Source of the DNA: CAZABG01 sp964483465
Lineage (GTDB): Bacteria > Chlamydiota > Chlamydiia > Chlamydiales > Parachlamydiaceae
Direction: 5' to 3'
Length of the DNA: 22,801 bases
NCBI GenBank assembly: GCA_964483465.1
Contig: CAZABG010000038.1
Coordinates: 1-22,801, forward strand
This document shows, in pieces, positions 8,344 to 15,870 of the stretch (its first letter is position 1; each line of letters starts with the position of its first letter). A program made the position numbers and the translations under genes. Below the pieces are notes generated by a model. It saw only the letters and a list, made by a program, of their open reading frames with translations. It was not told the origin of the DNA and did not search any database.

Positions 8344-11300
8344 TGATTGAAAAAATTCTAAAATTTTCTGTCCATTATCCTCTGGCCATCATCCTTTTTA
8401 CATTGGTGATTACTGGTTTTGGCATTTATTCATTTACTCGTCTCCCCATAGATGCCGTTCCAGATATCACGAATAATCAGGTCCAGATTAATACAATCTT
8501 ACCGGGATTTTCTCCCATCCAAATAGAAAAGCAGGTGACTTATGTCATTGAAACAGCCTTAGCTGGCATTCCTGGCCTCCAGATGACTCGATCTATTTCT
8601 AGGAATGCTTTTTCTCAGGTAACAGCCATCTTTGATGATGATGTTAACATCTATTTTGCTCGCCAACAAATTAATGAACGTCTGAGCGAAATCAAAGATA
8701 ACATTCCACAAGGCGCGGAGCTTAGAATGGGACCTATTTCTACAGGACTTGGTGAAGTCTATATGTGGACGGTAGATTTTAAGCATCCTAGTGGACAAGG
8801 GGCAGAAATTAAAGAGGGATCTCCTGGCTGGCAAAAAGATAGCAGGTACCTTACGCCAGAAGGCCAATTCTTAAAAACAGACATTGAAAAAGCTTCTTAT
8901 TTAAGAACGGTTCAAGACTGGATCGTCAAACCTCAGTTGAAAGGCGTTAAAGGATTAGCTGGCATAGATTCTATTGGGGGATATGTCAGACAGTATCATG
9001 TAGAACCAAAAATCGATCGTATGATCGCGCTTGGATTAAGGTTTGATGACATTATTTCTAGCTTAACAAAAAACAATGCCAGTGTTGGACCTGGATACAT
9101 TGAAAAGAAAGGGGAAAGCTTCCTTATCAAATTAGATGAACGTTTAGATGCTCCTATTCAAATTGAAACAATTGTTTTAGCTACAAGAGAAGGTATTCCA
9201 ATTCGAGTCAGGGATATTGCAGACGTTATCATTGGAAAAGAAATGCGGACAGGTAGTGCTAGCAAGGATGGTCACGAAGCTGTAGTTGGAACCGCCTTAA
9301 TGTTGATCGGAGCAAATAGCCGAACTGTATCTCAGGCCGTAGATGAAAAGCTTAAAGAGGTTAATAAAACGCTCCCACCTGACATCGAAGCAAAATCTGT
9401 TTTGAATCGTACCAAGCTTGTAAATGCAACAATTAGAACAGTAATGAGCAACCTTGGTGAAGGAGCTATCTTAGTCATTGCTGTTTTATTCTTATTTTTA
9501 GGCCAATTTAGAGCGGCATTGATTACTGCAATGGTCATTCCTCTCTCGATGCTAATGACTGCTACAGGAATGGTTCAGTCCAAGATTAGCGGAAATCTCA
9601 TGAGTTTGGGAGCAATTGACTTTGGTTTGATTGTTGATGGGGCGGTAATTATTACCGAGAATTGTTTAAGGAGGTTAACGCAAAAACAACATGAGATAGG
9701 AAGAACATTAGAATTGAATGAACGTCTTCACGAAATTCTGGAAGCTAGTAAAGAAATGATTCAGCCAACGGTATTTGGACAGGCCATCATTATCACTGTA
9801 TACATTCCCATCTTAACTCTTACAGGAGTTGAGGGGAAAATGTTTCATCCCATGGCAATGACCGTCATTTTTGCACTTATAGCAGCATTTATTCTCTCTC
9901 TTACTTTTGTTCCCGCCATGATCGCTGTTTTTGTTAAAGGGCACTTAAAAGAGAAAGAGAATAAAATTATTGAGTACTCAAAAAAACTTTATAGCCCAAT
10001 TTTAGATAAATCTTTGAAATTTCCTGGTTGGACCATATCTCTCGGCGTTATCATTTTTGCCTTATCACTCATCTTATTTTTTCGCCTAGGACAAGAATTT
10101 GTCCCAACTCTTGATGAAAGAGACATAGCTATGCATGCTATGCGAATTCCGAGTACCTCACTTAGTCAATCAACTGAGATGCAAACTATGATTGAGAAAA
10201 CGATCAAAAAGCTTCCCCAAGTGGACTACGTCTTTTCCAAAACAGGAACCGCGGAAATGGCTTCAGATCCGATGCCGCCTAACGTTTCTGACACATTTAT
10301 CATTCTTAAACCAAAGGATGAATGGCCAGACCCTAGGTTAGAGAAAACAAACTTGATAGGACTAATTCAAGATGAGGTTAATAGGATACCAGGTAATAAT
10401 TATGAATTTACCCAACCCATTGAAATGCGATTTAACGAATTAATTTCTGGAGTAAGAAGCGACCTAGCGGTGAAGATTTATGGAGATGATTTTGAAACTA
10501 TGCAGAGAACAGCAAACGATATTGCGAGTATTCTGAGAAAAATTCCAGGATCGGCTGACGTAAAAATAGCGCAGACAAAAGGACTACCTGTCTTAGACGT
10601 TAAAATGGACCGAGAAGCAGCTAGCCGCTTAGGTATTAATGTTTCCGATGTGGTGGATGTTCTAGGCGTTGCGGCAGGAGGTGGAAAGGCAGGACAAATT
10701 TTAGAAGGCGATCGTCGTTTTGATATATTGGTTAGACTTCCAGAAACCCAACGAGAAGATATTAAGGCATTAGGAAATTTGCCAATTCCACTGCCTAAAA
10801 CGGAAAATTCGGAAAACAAGACAAAAGCCCACTTTCCTTATGTCCCTTTAAGCGAAATTGCTCATCTCAAAGTTTCTGAAGGATTGAATGAAATTCGGCG
10901 AGAGGATGGAAAGCGTTTTATTGCTGTTCAAGCTAATGTGCGCGGCAGAGATTTAGGATCTTATGTGGAAGAAGCTAAGAAGAAAATTCAAGATGAGGTC
11001 AAGATACCCGATGGATATTGGCTCAGCTGGGGCGGACAATTCGAAAATTTGATTTCAGCAAGGCAACGTCTATTTATTGTTGTCCCAATCTGCCTTGGTC
11101 TCATTTTTCTCCTCCTATACACCGCCTTTAATTCAGTTCGCTATGCCCTATTTGTTTTTAGTGGAGTCCCGCTTGCTTTAACAGGTGGAATCGTTTCTCT
11201 GTGGATAAGGGATATGCCTTTTTCTATTTCTGCAGCTGTAGGATTTATTGCCTTATCTGGAATAGCGGTTCTTAATGGGCTCGTTCTCATTACATACATC

Positions 11301-11600
11301 AATCAGCTCCTCGCAGAAAAAGATGATCTTAATTTAGCCATCAAAGAAGGATCGCTAACGAGGCTTCGTCCAGTTCTCATGACTGCTTTAGTAGCTTCCC
11401 TCGGGTTTGTGCCAATGGCACTTGCGACTGGAACCGGAGCGGAAGTGCAAAAACCTTTAGCGACAGTCGTCATTGGTGGCTTGATTAGCTCAACCCTTCT
11501 CACGCTAATTCTGCTCCCTGCTATTTATCATACGTTTTCTCCCGCTCACTATAAGAAAAGCAAATACTTAAACTTTAATGGGAATGGTAAATCATCATGA
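8343..11600 (+). CDS. czcA: heavy-metal efflux RND pump, CzcA type
   Basis: This is a proton-driven metal pump of 1085 residues with the 12-helix RND layout and two large periplasmic loops. Transmembrane helix 4 carries DFGLIVDGAVIITEN, with Asp426, Asp432 and Glu439 as proton-relay residues. This D-F-G...D-G-A...E-N form is that of the Zn/Co/Cd group (HME-1, CzcA) rather than the Cu/Ag pump CusA. Further CzcA-like stretches are MRIPSTSLSQS, KTGTAEMASDPMPP and NNYEFTQPIEMRFNEL. The long insertion around 'YLTPEGQ...YLRTVQDW' (about residues 170-200) is also known in CzcA relatives. The start overlaps czcB and the stop overlaps the ATPase gene (ATGA), so all three are coupled. Despite its copper-oxidase neighbours, sequence alone favours Zn/Cd/Co as substrate. 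Length is normal for the family. Confidence 0.95.
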   Translation: MIEKILKFSVHYPLAIILFTLVITGFGIYSFTRLPIDAVPDITNNQVQINTILPGFSPIQIEKQVTYVIETALAGIPGLQMTRSISRNAFSQVTAIFDDDVNIYFARQQINERLSEIKDNIPQGAELRMGPISTGLGEVYMWTVDFKHPSGQGAEIKEGSPGWQKDSRYLTPEGQFLKTDIEKASYLRTVQDWIVKPQLKGVKGLAGIDSIGGYVRQYHVEPKIDRMIALGLRFDDIISSLTKNNASVGPGYIEKKGESFLIKLDERLDAPIQIETIVLATREGIPIRVRDIADVIIGKEMRTGSASKDGHEAVVGTALMLIGANSRTVSQAVDEKLKEVNKTLPPDIEAKSVLNRTKLVNATIRTVMSNLGEGAILVIAVLFLFLGQFRAALITAMVIPLSMLMTATGMVQSKISGNLMSLGAIDFGLIVDGAVIITENCLRRLTQKQHEIGRTLELNERLHEILEASKEMIQPTVFGQAIIITVYIPILTLTGVEGKMFHPMAMTVIFALIAAFILSLTFVPAMIAVFVKGHLKEKENKIIEYSKKLYSPILDKSLKFPGWTISLGVIIFALSLILFFRLGQEFVPTLDERDIAMHAMRIPSTSLSQSTEMQTMIEKTIKKLPQVDYVFSKTGTAEMASDPMPPNVSDTFIILKPKDEWPDPRLEKTNLIGLIQDEVNRIPGNNYEFTQPIEMRFNELISGVRSDLAVKIYGDDFETMQRTANDIASILRKIPGSADVKIAQTKGLPVLDVKMDREAASRLGINVSDVVDVLGVAAGGGKAGQILEGDRRFDILVRLPETQREDIKALGNLPIPLPKTENSENKTKAHFPYVPLSEIAHLKVSEGLNEIRREDGKRFIAVQANVRGRDLGSYVEEAKKKIQDEVKIPDGYWLSWGGQFENLISARQRLFIVVPICLGLIFLLLYTAFNSVRYALFVFSGVPLALTGGIVSLWIRDMPFSISAAVGFIALSGIAVLNGLVLITYINQLLAEKDDLNLAIKEGSLTRLRPVLMTALVASLGFVPMALATGTGAEVQKPLATVVIGGLISSTLLTLILLPAIYHTFSPAHYKKSKYLNFNGNGKSS

Positions 11601-13495
11601 ATTTACCCAAAGATACAAGATTTCGATGGCTGATCTTCTCGCTTGTATTAGTCGCAGTTTTTGAGGTTCTCTCTTTGTCAGGTTGGGATTTACCCCATGT
11701 GATTGCCGCTCCTTTATTTTTAGCCATTATTCTTTTTATCGGCCATCACACATTATTAGAAGGGTTTCAGGCTCTATTTCAGCTGAATTTCAAAAGTATC
11801 AACTTCCTAATGACAATTGCTGTAATCGGAGCTTTCTACTTAGAAAAATATGAAGAAGCCGCAATTGTGATTGTTCTGTACAACCTTGCTGAAAAACTTG
11901 AAGACCTTGGAATACAACAAAGTAAAACTTCTCTTAGTAGCCTGGCGGAAAAAATGCCTAAGGTCGCTTTTATCAAAGGGAGGGACTTTTCTATCCCTGT
12001 GAATCAAGTGAAGATTGATGATGTGCTAGTGGTAAAACCCGGAGAAATGATCCCTTTGGATGGACAAGTCCTTTTGGGATTTACAGCGGTTGATGAAGCA
12101 ACTATCACAGGTGAGCCTATACCAAAAGACAAAATGGTTGGTGATTATGTTTTTGCAGGAACATTGAATAAACAAGGATATATTGAAGTTAAAGTAACCA
12201 AACTTTCAAAAAATACAACACTGGCAAAGATTCAAGAGATCACTCTTCAAGCCTTTGAAGCTAAAGCGCATACACAGAAATTTATTGAAACTTTTTCAAG
12301 TTACTACACTCCTTCTGTCATTCTCTTGGCTTTTTTATGGATGATCATCCCACCCTACTTTTTTTTAACTCCTTTTAATCAGAGCTTTCAGAATGCGCTA
12401 ACCCTACTTGTCATTGCTTGTCCGTGCGCTTTAGTTATATCTACTCCTGTATCGATCTATTCAGCGCTAGGAAATGCAGCGAATAAAGGTATTTTGATTA
12501 AAGGAGGTCGTTATTTAGAAGCTATTGGAAAAATCAAGGCGATTGCTTTAGATAAAACGAGAACACTTACATTTGGAAATCCGATTGTTACTGATGTAAT
12601 TTCTTTTGGATCTAATACAAAAGAGCATCTTTTAAGTTGCGCAGCAGGTATTGAAATTCAATCCGAACATCCACTTGCTAAAAGTATTGTTCAAGCAGCC
12701 AAAGAAGAAAAATACGTTCCACATTCTGTAGAAAACTTTCAAATTAAAGTTGGCAAAGGAGCTCAGGCTGATTGTCTAGTATGTGAAGATAAGCACCATT
12801 GCTTAGGAAAACTAGAATTTATTTTAGAAGAACACCATGTTCCTCAAGAAGTTATCGAAAAAATCGATTTATTACAAAAAGAGGGGAAAACTGCCATCCT
12901 CATTTGTACTCACAAAGAAGTTGAAGGAGTAATAGGGCTCTTGGATGAGATTCGTTCAGAAAGTAAACAAGTCATTCTAGATATTAAAAATCTTGGAATC
13001 ACTCCAGTGATGTTAACAGGTGACAACCTAACATCTGCCCAAGCAATCGCTAAAATGATAGATATTACCGAGGTGAAGGCTAACCTTCTTCCTGAAGACA
13101 AAGCAAAGGAAATACAGACTCTTTTAGATAAATATAAATCTGTCGCCATGGTAGGGGATGGGATCAATGATGCTCCAGCTTTAGCTCTTTCTAGTGTGGG
13201 AATTACGATGAACGAATTGGGTAGCGATACAGCTATTGAAGCTGCTTCCATTGTTATTCTAAGCGACTACTTAAACAGAATCCCATTCTTAATCAAATTA
13301 GGTAGAAAAGTACTTCAAACAATTCGTTTAAATATCTTTTTAGCCATAGCAATAAAACTCATTTTTATCACATTGGCATTGTTTGGAATGAACAACTTAG
13401 CATTAGCCATTTTTGCTGATGTTGGTATCACTGTGATTGTTATTCTCTTAAGCTTAAGTTTAACGACATGGCAGGAAACGGACGAAAGATCATGA
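11597..13495 (+). CDS. cadA: Zn/Cd/Pb-type P1B-2 ATPase (CadA/ZntA-like), no metal-binding domain, DKTRT variant
   Basis: This is a heavy-metal-exporting P-type ATPase of 632 residues in the inner membrane. Visible landmarks are TGEP at 171-174, the transport motif CPC at 275-277, phosphorylated Asp319, SEHPLA (nucleotide binding) near 357, GDGIND at 520-525, Asn579/Lys587 in helix 7 (N-x7-K) and Asp608-Val-Gly in helix 8. The last two define the P1B-2 class (Zn, Cd, Pb). It has no N-terminal HMA or Cys-rich metal-binding domain; the protein starts almost directly with the membrane part. The phosphorylation loop reads DKTRT instead of the near-universal DKTGT (Arg322), which is unusual. Everything else needed for activity seems present. 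It overlaps czcA (ATGA) and is the last intact gene of the cluster. Confidence 0.93.
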   Translation: MNLPKDTRFRWLIFSLVLVAVFEVLSLSGWDLPHVIAAPLFLAIILFIGHHTLLEGFQALFQLNFKSINFLMTIAVIGAFYLEKYEEAAIVIVLYNLAEKLEDLGIQQSKTSLSSLAEKMPKVAFIKGRDFSIPVNQVKIDDVLVVKPGEMIPLDGQVLLGFTAVDEATITGEPIPKDKMVGDYVFAGTLNKQGYIEVKVTKLSKNTTLAKIQEITLQAFEAKAHTQKFIETFSSYYTPSVILLAFLWMIIPPYFFLTPFNQSFQNALTLLVIACPCALVISTPVSIYSALGNAANKGILIKGGRYLEAIGKIKAIALDKTRTLTFGNPIVTDVISFGSNTKEHLLSCAAGIEIQSEHPLAKSIVQAAKEEKYVPHSVENFQIKVGKGAQADCLVCEDKHHCLGKLEFILEEHHVPQEVIEKIDLLQKEGKTAILICTHKEVEGVIGLLDEIRSESKQVILDIKNLGITPVMLTGDNLTSAQAIAKMIDITEVKANLLPEDKAKEIQTLLDKYKSVAMVGDGINDAPALALSSVGITMNELGSDTAIEAASIVILSDYLNRIPFLIKLGRKVLQTIRLNIFLAIAIKLIFITLALFGMNNLALAIFADVGITVIVILLSLSLTTWQETDERS

Positions 13496-13531
13496 GGAGG
13501 GTGTCTCTAGATCAGAACAAGGATGTAAATG

Positions 13532-14009
13532 ATGAAGATCGTTAAAGCGAATGGAGAGAAACCATCTTATGACCGGAGAAGATCGTAAGATCCCTTGAAA
13601 GAGCTGGTACCAGTCAAGGAATAATGCAAAAGGTTTATTTGAAACTGAAAAGGAACTCTTTGACGGGATTCACACCAAAGCGATGTATAAGATTGTCTTT
13701 AAAAATCATAAAAAATGAGCCGTAGTACCGCAGATAAATACCACCTTAAAAATGCCATTATGGAACTTGGCCCTACTGCTTTCCCATTTGAAAAATTCAT
13801 TGCAGGCATACTTGAAGCAGAAGGTTATCAAACTCTCACAGATCAGATTGTGCAAGGAAATTGCGTGACACTAAGTAGACATCATTGCCGAAAAGGATAA
13901 TCAACATTTTATAATGGAATGCAAATTTCATGGTAATTCGGTAAATATCTGCGATGTAAAACATGCATTTTTCTCGAGCATATTAAATTTAGATTTCGTA
14001 AACTTTTGA
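13532..14009 (+). pseudogene. broken ATP-cone + restriction-endonuclease-like gene
   Basis: Joining pieces from different frames rebuilds a protein with an N-terminal ATP-cone and a PD-(D/E)XK nuclease-like domain. The pieces are MKIVKANGEKPSYD (13532 on), EKIVRSLERAGTS (13576 on), EKELFDGIHTKAMYKIVFK (13647 on), ADKYHLKNAIMELGPTAF (in the piece from 13715) and VDIIAEKDNQHFIMECKF (13875 on). The last holds the Asp...Glu-Cys-Lys catalytic pattern. Four frame changes separate the pieces, and the C-terminus stops at 14009, close to the left end of the insertion sequence. AAGGA lies before ATG 13532 and the gene sits 36 bases after the ATPase stop, so it probably was the last gene of the metal operon. 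The family assignment is from my memory of related proteins, not a search. An isolated ORF at 13715-13900 is only part of it. Confidence 0.7.
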
Positions 14010-14010
14010 A

Positions 14011-14025
14011 TAAATTTACTGTTCA
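14011..14025 (+). repeat. left terminal inverted repeat candidate
   Basis: TAAATTTACTGTTCA lies ten bases before the transposase remnant's ATG and pairs with 15331-15345 at 13 of 15 positions. Confidence 0.5.
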
Positions 14026-14034
14026 AAAAATGTT

Positions 14035-15288
14035 ATGACTACTCTATTTTAAAAAGATCTTAGTATTCCGGGTTTGATAAATACTGTTTATCAACAAGTG
14101 TCTAAGATTGACGATCCTCGCCAGTTCCGAAAAGACCCAACCATTCCTCTTTCAGACCATCTCATGTCTGGATTAGCCGTTTTCGGTCTAAAATTTCCTT
14201 CACTATTAGACTTTGATAGAAGACGAAGTGACCTCCCAATTATTCAAAATTTGAAAAATCTTTATCGTGTAAAGAATCTTCCTTTCGATACATATCTCAG
14301 AGAGCGATTAGATGAAATAAACACTGATGATTTAAGACCTCTTTTTACTATGCTGTTCGCCTTAACTCAAAGAGGCAAAGCCTTCGAGGGTTTTGAGTTC
14401 TATGACGGGCATGTCTTGATCTCTGGTGATGGCACATGACATTTTCTTCGAGTACAATTTGCTGCCCCAATGCTGTAAAAAAAATCAAAGCAATAGCAAG
14501 GTGAATGTTTGGGGTTTGCATTGTGCATACTGACAAATCAAATGTGATTCCTCTTTGTCCTGAATTTATATTGAATCAAGATGGTCATACAAAAAATGAC
14601 TGTGAGAGAAACACCTGTAAGCGCTTTTTAGAAAATTTTATACTCGAAGATGGTTTGGCTTCCAATGCGCCAAACATTAGAATGATTGAGGAGCACAATT
14701 TACTCTATATTTTAGGACCAAAACCAGGTGATCATCAATTTCTATTTGAACAGTTGGGTGCCCATGAAAGCACTGAAAACATTAAATTGTTTTGGAGGAT
14801 GGTAGCTACCATCAATTCAAGTTTTTGAACGGGGTGTCTTTGAATCGTTCAAACCAAGACGTGAAAGTCAATGTTCTAGAATATAGGGTGACAAGCCCAA
14901 AAGGCAAAAAGCTTAATTTTTCATGGGTTACAAACATAAGATTATCAACAGGTATTGTATTAAAAATATCGAGAGGAGGACGAGCTAGATGGAAGGTTGA
15001 AAACGAAAGCTTCAACACGCTAAAAAATTTAGAATACAATTTTGAGCACAATTATGGTCACGGGAAATAATACCTGTCCAAGATACTGTGTATACTGATG
15101 ATGATTGATTTTTTGATCGATCAAACTCAAGAAATTTGCTGTGCGGTATATATACGATTCCGGGCAGCTGGACGCACATACTATGCCCTTGGCACGTGAT
15201 GCGTACGCTATTTCAGTATGTTATCTTTTCGTCTTTGGAAGATTTTTATCTAACCACTGTAAAAGAAAAAACCCTAAACAGCACCTAA
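14035..15288 (+). pseudogene. decayed DDE-type transposase (ISNCY-like)
   Basis: Six frame segments join into one transposase: KDLSIPGLINTVYQQVSKID up to GDGT (14053-14436), a short FSSSTICCPN piece (about 14441-14470), CCKKNQSNSKVNVWG (14471 on), DKSNVIPLCPEFI to FEQL (from 14505), EDGSYHQFKFLNG to FEHNYGHGK (14792-15067), and WHVMRTLFQYVIFSS to LNST (15190-15288). There are five frame changes plus in-frame stops at 14050 and 15068. Likely catalytic acidic residues are Asp of GDGT (14428), Asp of EDGL (14649) and Glu in KVENESFNTLKN (14999). The ending 'NTLKN...FEHNYGHGK' is typical of a transposase group I place near ISNCY from memory. The stretch before EDGL seems to lack about ten residues. 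Single ORFs in this stretch should not be annotated as separate hypothetical proteins. Confidence 0.8.
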
Positions 15289-15330
15289 GGCATACAAAGT
15301 ATTCCGAGTTACTTTAGCGTAGTCTTTGAG

Positions 15331-15345
15331 TGAACAGTATTTTTA
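15331..15345 (-). repeat. right terminal inverted repeat candidate
   Basis: TGAACAGTATTTTTA is the imperfect inverted partner of 14011-14025 and lies 42 bases after the transposase remnant. Confidence 0.5.
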
Positions 15346-15427
15346 AGGTTTTAAGAAAAAACGGCTTAGCTGGTCGATTTCTCATCCCTTCGCTTATTTT
15401 TGAAACAATTTTGATTCTGAAGATCCT

Positions 15428-15742
15428 CTATATTTTTTTCCAGCTGGAACCGCTGTTTGCTTCTTCATTTTTCCAATTTAAAAGGACTTTGGCTACAGAA
15501 TATATTGATCCTATCATTTCGCACGCATTAAAGGGATTATCTGCGTCCAGTTTTATGAAAAGCTTTCCGCCTTGATTGAATGATAATACGGTCCAATATC
15601 TTTGTATTTCTAAAGAGTGTCCCGCCATATAAATTAATCGAATGGCAAGGTCCCGCATTAGTTCAGTTGGACATTCAACTCCTGACTTGGGGTTTTGATT
15701 AAACTGTACAACTGTTTTTAAAGCTAAATCTGTAATTGTCAT
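15428..15742 (-). CDS. hypothetical protein, 104 aa, possibly relic
   Basis: This is the only substantial minus-strand reading frame with protein-like composition in the window. It reads MTITDLALKTVVQFNQ at the start, has a mixed helical middle (ELMRDLAIRLIYMAGHSLE) and a hydrophobic/aromatic C-terminal part ending Ser-Trp-Lys-Lys-Ile. No family is recognised and no strong ribosome site is seen just upstream of ATG (15742). It points away from tsp and lies between the dead insertion sequence and the tsp leader, so it may be a truncated leftover of an older gene. The opposite-strand ORF at 15330-15575 covers part of it and is probably its shadow. Confidence 0.4.
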   Translation of the reverse strand: MTITDLALKTVVQFNQNPKSGVECPTELMRDLAIRLIYMAGHSLEIQRYWTVLSFNQGGKLFIKLDADNPFNACEMIGSIYSVAKVLLNWKNEEANSGSSWKKI

Positions 15743-15814
15743 GCGTAGAATAATTATGAAGTAAACCTTTTATTTCAATATTTCATATAGCTATTCATCC
15801 ATTCGCCTTCTGCC

Positions 15815-15843
15815 TTGATCTTTAAGCCTCTTCGAGTAAGAAT
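15815..15843 (+). promoter_or_regulatory. weak sigma70-type promoter candidate for tsp
   Basis: TTGATC (15815-15820) and AAGAAT (15838-15843) are spaced by 17 bases and lie about 28 bases before the tsp start. The -10 box is a poor match. It is listed because tsp follows 128 bases without another plus-strand gene and must start transcription somewhere here. Confidence 0.25.
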
Positions 15844-15870
15844 AAGTGCTAATGCCCGGGAGTGCGTATA

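Larger units (their letters stand above)
14011..15345 (+). mobile_element. degenerate insertion sequence, about 1.3 kb, with imperfect terminal inverted repeats
   Basis: The remnant transposase at 14035-15288 is bracketed by TAAATTTACTGTTCA (14011-14025) and its near-complement TGAACAGTATTTTTA (15331-15345). These match at 13 of 15 positions, including a perfect nine-base core. The size of 1335 bases suits a single-transposase element. I could not identify a clear target-site duplication, so the exact ends may differ by several bases. The element sits just beyond the end of the ATP-cone nuclease pseudogene and closes the metal island on its right side. It is non-functional as it stands. Confidence 0.6.

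Noticed and set aside
10478..10819. 113-codon minus-strand frame inside czcA
   Set aside because: Shadow of the RND pump gene; no ribosome site or family.
13593..13619. Inverted repeat CCTTGA/TCAAGG around the palindrome CTGGTACCAG
   Set aside because: It lies within the coding remains of the ATP-cone pseudogene and has no T-run, so it is not a convincing terminator or operator.
13715..13900. Separate small gene of 61 codons
   Set aside because: It is the middle fragment of the ATP-cone nuclease pseudogene.
14437..14520. Programmed frameshift in the transposase at the A-run near 14476
   Set aside because: There are four other frame changes and two in-frame stops, so decay explains it better.
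15314..15385. 23-codon minus-strand frame with AAGGG before ATG (MRNRPAKPFFLKTLK)
   Set aside because: Too short, and it runs into the insertion sequence end. It could be a gene start cut by the element, but nothing on the other side continues it.
15330..15575. 81-codon plus-strand frame starting with GTG at the right inverted repeat
   Set aside because: It overlaps the better minus-strand frame, lacks a ribosome site and reads like a complement shadow.
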